From assembly GCF_900101885.1 (NCBI RefSeq), contig NZ_FNAN01000001.1, positions 62,001 through 126,000 of the forward strand: 64,000 bases of DNA. The letters run 5' to 3'. The notes under the pieces were generated by a model. The model searched no databases, had not been told where the DNA came from, and was given only the letters and a program-made list of their open reading frames with translations. A program made the translations under genes and the position numbers. Positions 26,882 to 35,087 of this stretch are shown here, piece by piece (position 1 is the first letter of the stretch; each line of letters begins with the position of its first letter). This DNA is from Dyadobacter soli (lineage in GTDB: Bacteria; Bacteroidota; Bacteroidia; Cytophagales; Spirosomataceae).

Positions 26882-29446
26882 TTAGAATGAGTAGCGCAGT
26901 GTTACGCCGTAAGTGCGCTGGTCGCCCACGATACCGGCGTACTGGCCGTAGCTGCCCGGTGCTGCGAGGAGCAGTTCGTAGTAGTCCTTGTTGAACACGT
27001 TTCTCGCCCAAACGAAGAACGAAATGCCGTTCGAACCACGGAAACCAAGGCGACCGTTGGTCAATGAGTAACCTGAAATGTTCAGGTATTTCGATGGCGA
27101 CGGGTTCGAAGAGAATTCCGAGCGTGCAAACACGTCTACACCGAGGAAGTAGTTGCCTTTCAGACCGAGGAATGTACCTTTTACAGTCCCTTCACCACCC
27201 ACAGAACCCGACCATTTCGAGATACCCGGCAGACGGCCGCCTGAAATGTCTTTGAAAGCCTGCTCGCCGCCTACTTCTTCCAATGGAACCGGCGCGTTTT
27301 TGAATGTCACATATTTACCATCGGTATAAGTGACCGCCGCATTGAACGACAGGTGGCTGAACCGGATGTTTCCGTCCAATTCCACGCCTTGTACGCGCAC
27401 CTTTTCCGCATTCGCCAGGTAGCCGCGGTTTACGCCGGGCTCAGGAGTTTGTACCTGCGTCTGGAAATCTTTGATATCCGACCGGAAGATGGTAAGGTTC
27501 AATATCGAGTTGGCGGTAGGTTTTGTTTTGAAACCCAGTTCTTTATGCTCTACGTGCTCAGGTTTTACATTAGCAAGGTCGAGGAGTACGGCGCCATTGG
27601 CAGTCGGCAAACCACCCACGTTCACACCGATAGGCTTGTAACCGATTGAGTAAGTTGCGAATGCATTCAGGCGGCTGCTGGCTTTGTATTGCAGCGACAA
27701 CTGTCCTGAGAAATTCCCCTGATCGTAGTTGGTATTGAATGCCTGGTCGGAATAAACGAGGCGTTTCAGCGCGACTAATGCCGGGTCGGTCGTTTGCAGA
27801 CCGCCGTAAGTCTCTCTTTTATAGTCTACAACCTTCTTGTCGTAGTTGTAACGCACACCCGGCAAAATGTGGAATTTGTCGGTAACAGCCCAGTCGGCAT
27901 TTGCGAAAACGGCCAAGCTGGTGCTTTTGATACGGTTAGTGGTGCGGATACCGAAGTTATCGAACAACCCTGGTGTTTTCCAAAGCTCACTGGTGGTGCT
28001 TTGCGCGAAACGCCATTGTGCCGAACCTGCTTCTTCTGTTTGTACAGGATCCGATTTCAGATCTTGCCAGAGACCGAACAAACCTACGACACCGCTGATT
28101 TTATTTGATATTTTTCCGGAATAACGAATCTCTTGTGACCATTGATCATGTACCGAATTACCTGATGAGATGGTGAATACCGGCAAACCAATGTAATCGC
28201 GGTCGTTGAGCGGTACCCATTTCCAGAAGCGCCATGCCGAAGTAGAGGTAAGCGTTCCGTTTCCGATTTTAATATCTGCATTGGCGGAAACACCGCCCAG
28301 TCTGTTGTCCGCTTTCGAAGGCGTATCCAGATCCAGTTTACGCTCGAATGCGCTGGAATAGGGAAGTTTGTATCCCAAATCCGCGATGATCGCGTCGAAT
28401 TGGCGGTATGCTGCACGCTTCGTAGGCACTACGCCGGCTACCGGCCAGCCGTATCCGTTCGGTTTTTGGTCCGAAACGTCACCGATTACGGTAATGTTGA
28501 CTTTGCTGCTCGGTTGGTAAAGGATCTGTCCGCGTACACCGATGTTGTTGATGTCGTTGATCGGTTGCTGCGTGTGCTCGTTGAAAAACAAGCCGTTACG
28601 CTGTGTTCCTGTGAATGAAACGCGTGCTGCCAATTTTTTACTGATCGGGCCGGTGAATGAACCTTTTGCCTGAATGTAACCGAAGTTTCCGTAGCTCAGC
28701 TCGAAGCTGCCGCCCGGATCGAATTGCGCAGCGCGGGTAGTGATGTTGAATGCACCGGAAGTAGTGTTTTTTCCGAAAAGCGTCCCCTGAGGTCCACGCA
28801 ATACTTCAATGCGCTCAATATCAATGAAATCCAATGCGGTAGCAGCCGGACGTGCATAATATACACCGTCCACATAGAAGCCCACACCCGGGTCGATACC
28901 GTCGTTGGTCAAGCCGTAAGTAGAGCCAAGTCCGCGAATGTTCAAAGTCGTGTTACGCGCATTGGACACGTAGAGCTGCACGGTTGGAACGAGTTCCTTC
29001 AAACGGTTCACATTGAACGCGCCCGCATCTTCGGCCGCCGATCCGCGGATCACGGAGATGGGAATGGGCACTTCCTGCGCATTTTCCTGGCGGCGGCGTG
29101 AAGAAATGATCACGTCTTCGAGGTTGTCAGCGGAAGCATCCAGCTTGATAGTTACCCCGCTGCCTTCGATCACGGTTTCTTTTTTGATATAACCTAAGAA
29201 TGACACAACGAGTGTAAATGGAAGTTTCTGACCCGTTACCAGCTGAAACTCACCATTTGCATCCGTTGCGGCTCCGTTGGTCGTTCCCTTAATCGTCACC
29301 GTAGCACCGATGAGCGGGGAGTCGTTGGCGGCGTCGAGAACCTTTCCCGTAACCGTGGCATTCACGATCGGCGGGTTCTGAGCCTGGGCGACAAATGAGA
29401 TGAGTAGAATTGCTGTGCTGAATAGGGTCGTTATAAATGTCTTCAT
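26882..29446 (-). CDS. TonB-dependent outer-membrane receptor with CarboxypepD-like domain
   Basis: An 854-residue receptor with a signal peptide (AILLISFVAQAQ), a carboxypeptidase-regulatory-like domain (VTGKVLDAANDSPLIGATVTIKG, about 30-110), a plug domain (RLKELVPTVQLYVSNARNTTLNIRGLG; IERIEVLRGPQGTLFGKNTTSGAFNI) and a beta-barrel ending in a terminal aromatic residue (YGVTLRYSF). The plug carries the classic RGPQGTLFGKN motif of siderophore and vitamin-type receptors. No SusD gene is adjacent, so it is not a SusC pair member. A long leader of about 145 bases follows its promoter. The substrate cannot be assigned. Confidence 0.9.
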   Translation of the reverse strand: MKTFITTLFSTAILLISFVAQAQNPPIVNATVTGKVLDAANDSPLIGATVTIKGTTNGAATDANGEFQLVTGQKLPFTLVVSFLGYIKKETVIEGSGVTIKLDASADNLEDVIISSRRRQENAQEVPIPISVIRGSAAEDAGAFNVNRLKELVPTVQLYVSNARNTTLNIRGLGSTYGLTNDGIDPGVGFYVDGVYYARPAATALDFIDIERIEVLRGPQGTLFGKNTTSGAFNITTRAAQFDPGGSFELSYGNFGYIQAKGSFTGPISKKLAARVSFTGTQRNGLFFNEHTQQPINDINNIGVRGQILYQPSSKVNITVIGDVSDQKPNGYGWPVAGVVPTKRAAYRQFDAIIADLGYKLPYSSAFERKLDLDTPSKADNRLGGVSANADIKIGNGTLTSTSAWRFWKWVPLNDRDYIGLPVFTISSGNSVHDQWSQEIRYSGKISNKISGVVGLFGLWQDLKSDPVQTEEAGSAQWRFAQSTTSELWKTPGLFDNFGIRTTNRIKSTSLAVFANADWAVTDKFHILPGVRYNYDKKVVDYKRETYGGLQTTDPALVALKRLVYSDQAFNTNYDQGNFSGQLSLQYKASSRLNAFATYSIGYKPIGVNVGGLPTANGAVLLDLANVKPEHVEHKELGFKTKPTANSILNLTIFRSDIKDFQTQVQTPEPGVNRGYLANAEKVRVQGVELDGNIRFSHLSFNAAVTYTDGKYVTFKNAPVPLEEVGGEQAFKDISGGRLPGISKWSGSVGGEGTVKGTFLGLKGNYFLGVDVFARSEFSSNPSPSKYLNISGYSLTNGRLGFRGSNGISFFVWARNVFNKDYYELLLAAPGSYGQYAGIVGDQRTYGVTLRYSF

Positions 29447-29594
29447 AAATGAGGAATTGCTTTACTGTTTTCGATGGTGTTTTGAGTGGTGGTTACTGCG
29501 AAACAGCCTGTCCTAGTGCTGCTTACCGAGCTTCGGACAACAACAGTAAGGTATAATCGGTGGCTTCATATGGTAGGGATTGTAAATTCTACGG

Positions 29595-29626
29595 CAAAGC
29601 TATGGATATTATTTACTATATAGAAA
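29595..29626 (-). promoter_or_regulatory. promoter of the TonB-dependent receptor
   Basis: On the minus strand TAGCTTTG (29595-29602) matches the -7 consensus. TTTC (29623-29626) lies 20 bases upstream as a one-mismatch -33 box. Transcription from here gives a leader of about 145 bases before the ATG at 29446, long enough for post-transcriptional control. Confidence 0.55.
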
Positions 29627-29656
29627 TAGTAGAGTAATATTTTTTTAATATACCAA

Positions 29657-29689
29657 GCAAAAAAGGCCGGAGAGAAATCCCCGGCCTTT
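29657..29689 (-). terminator. terminator of the thioredoxin-like gene
   Basis: AAAGGCCGG (29662-29670) pairs with CCGGCCTTT (29681-29689). Read on the minus strand the stem runs into a T tract (complement of 29659-29664). It lies 20 bases after the stop at 29710. Confidence 0.85.
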
Positions 29690-29709
29690 GTGTAATGTGC
29701 TGTAAATCA

Positions 29710-29940
29710 TTATTTAAGATCCTCGATCGACGCGCCGAAATTAATGTGCAATACATTGCCGTTTGGCGTCAGTAAAGCCGGTACCGACTTCACGCCAGCC
29801 TTTTCGGCATCGGCAACTTTGTCTTTTTCATCGCCGAGGTGTACTACTTCTATCTGGTCTGCCGGGATGAGGTTCAGAATATCCTGTTCTGCGCTGAGAC
29901 ATACCGGGCAGCCCGCATGAAAGAAAATGGCCTTTTTCAT
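29710..29940 (-). CDS. small thioredoxin/glutaredoxin-like protein
   Basis: A 76-residue protein with the redox motif GCPVC (Cys11 and Cys14) directly after the first strand, and the cis-proline element VKSVPALLTPNG typical of the thioredoxin fold. It lacks a signal peptide and so is cytosolic. It is monocistronic with its own terminator. The partner is unknown; the short length fits a glutaredoxin-type or minimal thioredoxin domain. Confidence 0.85.
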   Translation of the reverse strand: MKKAIFFHAGCPVCLSAEQDILNLIPADQIEVVHLGDEKDKVADAEKAGVKSVPALLTPNGNVLHINFGASIEDLK

Positions 29941-30064
29941 TGTTTTCGATTTAAAATGGTTCAGTGCGAAATCGCAATACGAAGGTAGATCGCTGGTGGA
30001 CTGTTGCTCTGGTGCAGTTTTGATAAAAGCTGCTAGGCCAGATAAGTTCGGTATGAAATCTATT

Positions 30065-30478
30065 TTATCGGTGCGCTAAGACGGCGGGTGTATCGAATGC
30101 GCTGCCGGAATATTTTTCCAATCTGCGGAACATAGCGTAAGTGACTGATACCATGACAAATGCTATGATTGCGTCGACCGTTGCAGCAAAGCCGATCACC
30201 GCCAGTTTGGATACGAATGCGAAAATGATGTCGAAGAAAATTCCTGCGAATACCCATTCCTTCAACCGGCGCAACTTGTTGGGAGTGAGCAGCACGGCCA
30301 CGCCCGAAAGTTTGAAAACGCCCAGCAGGAAGATGAAATGCGCCGGATAGCCGAGTTGTACGGTAATATCCCACACGACGGGGTTTTTGGTGAGTTCGAA
30401 AAAGCCGCTTGCGCCGAACCAAAGAGAAGTTAATGCTGTGCCTATCCAGTAGATTGTGGTTGTTGTTTTCTGTGTCAT
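30065..30478 (-). CDS. DoxX-like four-helix membrane protein
   Basis: A 137-residue protein with four hydrophobic helices. The pattern IYWIGTALTSLWFGASGFFELTKNP, PAHFIFLLGVFKLSGVAVLL and EWVFAGIFFDIIFAFVS matches DoxX-like family members annotated in Bacteroidota. The ATG at 30476-30478 is used; upstream in-frame codons lack a hydrophobic or conserved leader. Function is unknown, though DoxX proteins are linked to thiol or quinone redox. It is divergent from the GH43 gene at 30699. Confidence 0.8.
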   Translation of the reverse strand: MTQKTTTTIYWIGTALTSLWFGASGFFELTKNPVVWDITVQLGYPAHFIFLLGVFKLSGVAVLLTPNKLRRLKEWVFAGIFFDIIFAFVSKLAVIGFAATVDAIIAFVMVSVTYAMFRRLEKYSGSAFDTPAVLAHR

Positions 30479-30698
30479 GATCTTGTTGTTTTTGAGTGAT
30501 TGATGACACAAAACTGCCCTGAAACCGCCGATTCTACATTTGCATTCATGCCGAGCTGGACACATCCGCAGCTGGAATGGACGCTACGATCGGTGACATT
30601 GCCAAAGCACCAGCGGTTTTTGGAATGGTTTTTAAGCTAAAAACCTAAACTAAATAGCTGCGACCACGTGCAAAGCCGGTTTCAGCGAATGCAGACTC

Positions 30699-31586
30699 AT
30701 GATCAAAGAAGGCAACCCGATTATCCAAACCCATTACACCGCCGATCCTACGGTACTCGTGCATAACCAAACGGTTTATCTCTACACAGGCCACGACGAT
30801 CCGCCCGAGGGCGTGGACGATTACCATATGCAAGATTGGCTTTGTTTTTCTTCAAACGACCTTGTGCACTGGACTGAACATCCGTCTCCCTTAAAAGCCA
30901 CGGATTTTCAATGGGCGAGTGGCGACGCCTATGCTTCGAAAGTGGTTGAATATCAAGGTCGATTCTACTGGTTCGTGTCCGTAACGCACGCCGGCGGGCC
31001 TTACAAGGCAATAGGGCTGGCGGTTTCCGACAATCCGACCGGGCCTTTCAAAGATGCCAGGGGCTCTGCGCTCGTTACGCACGATATGCTCCCGGCGACC
31101 GATAATGACAAGGCCAATCTCGACCCGACCGTCCTGATCGACGAGGATGGACGTGCGTACCTGTTTTGGGGAAATGGGCAATGCTATTTCGCCGAACTTA
31201 ATAGCGATCTCACCGGACTTGCCAGCCCGATTACGGTGGTCGACCTTCCGGGATTTGCGGAAGGTGCGCATATTCACAAGCGGAACGGCATTTATTACTT
31301 ATCCTACGGTTATGGCTACCCCGAAAAGGTTGCCTATGCCATGAGCCGCAACATTCAAGGCCCGTGGGAATTCAAAGGTATATTGAATGAAATTGCCGGA
31401 AACTGTGCCACCAACAGGCCTGCGATCATTGAATTCAAAGGTTTGGATTATTTTTTCTACCACAATGGCGCGTTGCCGGGAGGCGGCAGCCATCGGCGGT
31501 CAGTGTGCGTCGATCGGCTGTTTTATGACGACAATGGTGCGATCCGCAGGGTGATCATGACAACGGAGGGCGTTCAATGCGAATAG
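30699..31586 (+). CDS. intracellular GH43-family glycosidase
   Basis: A 295-residue single-domain GH43 enzyme without signal peptide, so it likely works on imported oligosaccharides. The catalytic triad is intact: Asp16 (TADPTVL), Asp142 (NLDPTVL) and Glu188 (FAEGAHI). The chain ends soon after the fifth blade (VCVDRLFYDDNGAIRRVIMT) with no accessory domain. Similar enzymes are alpha-L-arabinofuranosidases or beta-xylosidases. Downstream lies an array of palindromic repeats rather than another gene. Confidence 0.88.
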   Translation: MIKEGNPIIQTHYTADPTVLVHNQTVYLYTGHDDPPEGVDDYHMQDWLCFSSNDLVHWTEHPSPLKATDFQWASGDAYASKVVEYQGRFYWFVSVTHAGGPYKAIGLAVSDNPTGPFKDARGSALVTHDMLPATDNDKANLDPTVLIDEDGRAYLFWGNGQCYFAELNSDLTGLASPITVVDLPGFAEGAHIHKRNGIYYLSYGYGYPEKVAYAMSRNIQGPWEFKGILNEIAGNCATNRPAIIEFKGLDYFFYHNGALPGGGSHRRSVCVDRLFYDDNGAIRRVIMTTEGVQCE

Positions 31587-31589
31587 GCA

Positions 31590-31660
31590 TTGAATTGTTG
31601 TTGCATGCCTCACGGCATTTCGGGTGGATGTAATGTTCCTTTCTACCAATATTACATCGC
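31590..31660 (-). repeat. diverged, inverted copy of the 112-bp repeat unit
   Basis: Read on the minus strand this segment carries GTAATATTGGTAGAAA, then CACCCGAAATGCCG, then GAGGCATGCAACAACAATTC, in the same order as the array that follows on the plus strand (GTAACCTTGGTAGCAAAA, CACCC, AAATGCCGTAGGCATG, TAACAACGAATTC). It is clearly related but much more diverged than the array units are from one another, and in the opposite orientation. Confidence 0.65.
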
Positions 31661-31720
31661 TAACGCGATTTGTGTATTTACCCGACATTAGTGCTCGTCA
31701 TCCCGTCGCATTAAGTGCGG

Positions 31721-32292
31721 TAGGCATGTAACAACGAATCCTGGCATTGGCCTCTAATATCCCGTCGCGCCAAGTGCCGCTAGGCAGGTAACCTTGGTAG
31801 GAAAAAATACACCCGTGAATTTCCAAATGCCATAGGCATGTAACAACGAATTCTGGCATTGGCCTCTAATGTCCGCCGCGCCAAATGCCGTTAGGCACGT
31901 AACCTTCGTAGCAAAAAATGCACCCACGAATTTCCAAATGCCGTAGGCATGTAACAACGAATCCTGGCATTGGCCTCTAATATCCCGTCGCGCCAAGTGC
32001 CGCTAGGCACGTAACCTTGGTAGCAAAAAATGCACCCACGAATTTCCAAATGCCGTAGGCATGTAACAACGAATTCCGGCATTGGCCTCTAATGTCCGGT
32101 CGCGCCCAGTGCCGTTAGGCACGTAACCTTGGTAGCAAAAAATGCACCCGTTAGTTTCCAAATGCCGTAGGCATGTAACAACAAATTCCAGCATTGGCCT
32201 CTAATCTCCGCCCCGCCAAGTGCCGCTAGGCACGTAACCTAGGTAGCAAAAAATTGCACCCGATAATTTCCAAATGCCGTAGGCATAAAACA
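31721..32292 (+). repeat. tandem array of five ~112-bp units, each with two short hairpins
   Basis: Units begin with TAGGCATGTAACAAC at 31721, 31833, 31944, 32056 and 32168, with a sixth truncated start at 32280; periods are 112, 111, 112, 112 and 112. Each unit contains hairpin 1 ATGCC-gta-GGCAT (for example 31938-31950) and hairpin 2 GTGCC-gcta-GGCAC (for example 31997-32010). Both hairpins are followed by GTAAC, so a unit looks like an old duplication of a half-unit of about 56 bp. The sequence between hairpins is also conserved, including TTGGTAGCAAAAAATGCACCC, so these are not CRISPR spacers. Reading frames cross the array but carry many substitutions and are not supported as genes. Confidence 0.92.
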
Positions 32293-32368
32293 ACAGACAT
32301 CACAGACAGCGGCACTATCAGTTGTAATTTTATTTTCAATATAGTATATAGGATATATAGAATAAATA

Positions 32369-32376
32369 TATTTTTG
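32369..32376 (+). promoter_or_regulatory. -7 promoter element of the sulfatase gene
   Basis: TATTTTTG matches TAnnTTTG and lies 35 bases before the sulfatase ATG, just beyond the repeat array in a strongly AT-rich stretch. No clear -33 box is seen. Confidence 0.45.
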
Positions 32377-32411
32377 CGCCTACATCTCTTGTTACACCTT
32401 TTTCCAAAATC

Positions 32412-34067
32412 ATGAAGACCTCTGCATTCTTCGCCCTGGCACTGATGACCTTCTCCGGTGTTGTGGCGCAAAAGAAATCTGCTCCGAAAGGCCCTGATGT
32501 GCGCCCTAACATCATTTTGATCATGGTCGACGACCTGGGCTACTCCGACATCGGTGCGTATGGTTCCGAAATTAAAACCCCGAATATCGATCAGCTGGCT
32601 GGCGAGGGCATTCGCTTTCGTGAGTTTTATAACAATTCGATTTGCGCTCCCACACGCGCGTCGCTCATCACGGGCCAGTACCCGCACAAGGCAGGGGTGG
32701 GGTATTTCAATGTGAATCTCGGCCTGCCCGCTTATCAAGGATATCTCAATAAGGAATCGCTCACTTTCGGGGAGGTCTTGCGGAATGCAGGTTACAGCAC
32801 GCTGCTGAGCGGCAAATGGCACGTCGGCAACGATAGCATTGCATGGCCTAATCAGCGCGGTTTCGATCGTTTTTATGGGTTTATCAATGGCGCTAGCAAC
32901 TACTACGATATTGGAAAGTACGGCAAAGGCCCGGCCGTGGAGCTGGTTGAAAATAACAAACGCATTAATCTACCTCCCGACAAATACTTGACCGACGAAA
33001 TCACCGACCACGCGCTCGGCTTCCTAGACGAGCAAAGCAAAACCGCGAAACCGTTCTTCCTGTACCTCGCTTACAATGCGCCGCACTGGCCGCTGCAAGC
33101 CCCGGAATCGGATATTGCCAAATACAAAGGCCGGTACAGCATCGGCTGGGATTCGCTGCGTAGCGAACGCATCCAGCGACAAAAAGAATTGGGTATCGCC
33201 GACCCGAAACAGGCCGTTGCCGTTCGCGATAAAGATGTAACACTTTGGAATAATGTACCTTTCGATGAAAAACTGCTTTGGGAGCGAAAAATGGAAATAT
33301 ATGCGGCGATGGTCGACCGGGTGGACCAGAACATCGGCAAGCTCCGCGATAAACTGAAAGCACTCCAAAAGGACGATAACACATTGATCGTCTTCATTTC
33401 CGACAATGGCGCGCAGGGCGGTTATGCACACGCGTCCCCGCGCAGGCCGCAACGCAACACGGGTCCGGCAGGCACGGCGGGCTCTTATGTGTATCAGGAT
33501 CAACCCTGGGCGTACGTTTCGAACACCCCACATTCGGCCTACAAAAACAATATGCACGAGGGCGGCATCAGTGCGCCATTCATAGCCTGGTTTCCGAAAC
33601 AGATCAAAGGTGGGCAAATCGTAAAAGGTACGGGCCACCTCATCGACCTCGCGCCGACCTTCTACGATCTGGCAAAGGCGGGTTATCCGGCTACTGAAAA
33701 GGGTATTAACATCAACCCGCTCCCTGGAAAAAGCCTCGTGCCGGTACTTACGGGCAAATCCCCCGAAGTTGACCGGAGCGGCGAGCCGATTTTCTGGGAA
33801 CGTGCTGGTAACAGGGCCGTGCGGAAAGGTAAATGGAAGATCGTGTCGACGTATCCGGCATACAAATGGGAGCTCTACGACCTGGAAACCGACCGCGGCG
33901 AAACCACCGATGTGGCGTCGGCGAACCCGAATGTGGTAGACCAGCTGGCCGCGGATTACTTCCGCTGGGCCGAAAAGACTGGAGTTGTGGATTATGAGAA
34001 AATCAAGCCACAAAACCCGATCGGAGGGCCGGAAGCGCGGCCTGTCAGAAGGCCACCTACTTTTTAA
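32412..34067 (+). CDS. secreted sulfatase (arylsulfatase/glycan sulfatase family S1)
   Basis: A 551-residue type I sulfatase with a signal peptide (FFALALMTFSGVVAQ). The activation motif CAPTRASLITG has Cys78, which must be oxidised to formylglycine, and the metal-binding Asp40-Asp41 lie in IMVDDLGYSD. Further active-site elements are GKWHVG, NAPHWPLQAP and ISDNGAQGG. The CxPxR form with Thr in place of Ser is allowed for formylglycine-generating systems; no maturase gene is in the window. It probably desulfates a glycan or aryl ester in the periplasm. The upstream array separates it from a GH43 gene. Confidence 0.93.
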   Translation: MKTSAFFALALMTFSGVVAQKKSAPKGPDVRPNIILIMVDDLGYSDIGAYGSEIKTPNIDQLAGEGIRFREFYNNSICAPTRASLITGQYPHKAGVGYFNVNLGLPAYQGYLNKESLTFGEVLRNAGYSTLLSGKWHVGNDSIAWPNQRGFDRFYGFINGASNYYDIGKYGKGPAVELVENNKRINLPPDKYLTDEITDHALGFLDEQSKTAKPFFLYLAYNAPHWPLQAPESDIAKYKGRYSIGWDSLRSERIQRQKELGIADPKQAVAVRDKDVTLWNNVPFDEKLLWERKMEIYAAMVDRVDQNIGKLRDKLKALQKDDNTLIVFISDNGAQGGYAHASPRRPQRNTGPAGTAGSYVYQDQPWAYVSNTPHSAYKNNMHEGGISAPFIAWFPKQIKGGQIVKGTGHLIDLAPTFYDLAKAGYPATEKGININPLPGKSLVPVLTGKSPEVDRSGEPIFWERAGNRAVRKGKWKIVSTYPAYKWELYDLETDRGETTDVASANPNVVDQLAADYFRWAEKTGVVDYEKIKPQNPIGGPEARPVRRPPTF

Positions 34068-34077
34068 GAACCGATAG

Positions 34078-34260
34078 TGCAAATCTCCTGACGCTTGTAC
34101 AAATTTCTTGATTTGTACATTCTATTTGCAGGCTGCTCGTACAAATCTCCCGATTTGTACATACTATTCGCAGGCCTCCGGCCGGTCTTTACGGCAAAAT
34201 GTTGCGGTATAGACCGGCCAGAGGCCTGCGAATAGTCAGCACGAAGGTGGACCTTCGCGC
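34078..34260. repeat. modular palindromic element, copy A
   Basis: Three modules in order. First come hairpins of the type GTACAAATC-tccc-GATTTGTAC (34139-34160), with an earlier copy at 34096-34119 (42-bp period) and half of another at 34078. Next is a 24-bp inverted repeat (34164-34187 and 34212-34235, one mismatch) around a 24-base loop. Last is the hairpin GCACGAAGG...CCTTCGCGC (34239-34260). It fills the gap between the convergent sulfatase and AraC genes. The same three modules recur at 54467-54673. Confidence 0.9.
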
Positions 34261-34268
34261 TATTTCTG

Positions 34269-35081
34269 CTATTTCTCACCTTCGTGCCATTTCGGCGCGT
34301 AGCCGAAATGCTTCTTGAATGCATACCCGAAATGTGAAAGGTTCTCAAACCCCGCTTCGAGGTACACTTCAGAAGGTCGCCGCTTCTTTTCCCGGATGAG
34401 GTAATGCGCCAGGTCGAGGCGTTTTTCAGTAAGCCATTTTTGCGGCGTGGTCTGGAAGGTTTTCTTAAAATCACGTTTGAATGTGGTCAGGCTGCGGCCG
34501 GTAAGGTAGCCGAACTTGGACATTGGCAGGTTGTACATATAATGCTGCTCCATGAAATCCGCCAGATTGATCTTACCCGGCTCGCCGAAATCGGCAAGTA
34601 AATGGTCGATTTCCGGTTCCAGGGTTCGCAAAATGGTAATGGCTTCCTCGATTTTAATGGTCGCCAGCGCTTCCGGCAATGGGTCGCGGAGGTCGAAATA
34701 GGGAGCGAGCGACGCCAGGCAGCTTTGCAGTAGTGGATGTTTGTCGAATGTCCTGAACGCGGGTTTCGGAACGGGTTTCACATCCACCTTATTTTTGGCA
34801 TAATAAGCTTCCAGGCGATGCGAAGTCAAATGCATTACGGCCGATCGATGGGGGAGACCGTCCTTGGGATAATTAATAACGGTCACCAGTTCATGCCTTG
34901 GAAAGAAAAGTGTGTCTCCCGCGCCGAACAGGTGGGCCTGACCACGCTGTATAATTTTCGTTTCCCCGGAAATAAGCCAGACCAGCAGATGCTCCTCGAA
35001 AAGCACATCGCTTTTATGAAAATGCTCGGTAAAGCCGGAGATTTTCAGATCGGGATGAATGTAATGCGACTCGTATGCCAC
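34269..35081 (-). CDS. AraC-family regulator with cupin-like sensor domain
   Basis: A 270-residue regulator. The N-terminal half is a short cupin-like beta barrel (LVWLISGETKIIQRGQAHLFGAGDTLFFPRHE). The C-terminus has the two helix-turn-helix motifs (LPMSKFGYLTGRSLTTFKRDFKKTF and PSEVYLEAGFENLSHFGYAFKKHFGYAP). It starts 6 bases after the stop of an SDR gene and is thus the second gene of a bicistron. Direct repeats TTTTGTTTTAAAGAC in the upstream intergenic region are candidate operators for it. The effector is unknown. Confidence 0.88.
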   Translation of the reverse strand: MAYESHYIHPDLKISGFTEHFHKSDVLFEEHLLVWLISGETKIIQRGQAHLFGAGDTLFFPRHELVTVINYPKDGLPHRSAVMHLTSHRLEAYYAKNKVDVKPVPKPAFRTFDKHPLLQSCLASLAPYFDLRDPLPEALATIKIEEAITILRTLEPEIDHLLADFGEPGKINLADFMEQHYMYNLPMSKFGYLTGRSLTTFKRDFKKTFQTTPQKWLTEKRLDLAHYLIREKKRRPSEVYLEAGFENLSHFGYAFKKHFGYAPKWHEGEK

Positions 35082-35087
35082 TGGTTA

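Noticed and set aside
26882..29446. SusC-type classification of the lone TonB-dependent receptor
   Set aside because: No SusD gene follows, and the plug motif RGPQGTLFGKN belongs to the siderophore or vitamin-type receptor group.
31721..32292. CRISPR array
   Set aside because: Whole units of about 112 bp are conserved, including the parts between hairpins. There are no unique spacers of even length and no cas genes.
34064..34474. Minus-strand open frame across modular element copy A
   Set aside because: It reads through palindromic repeats and the AraC gene in another frame; the AraC frame has full motif support.
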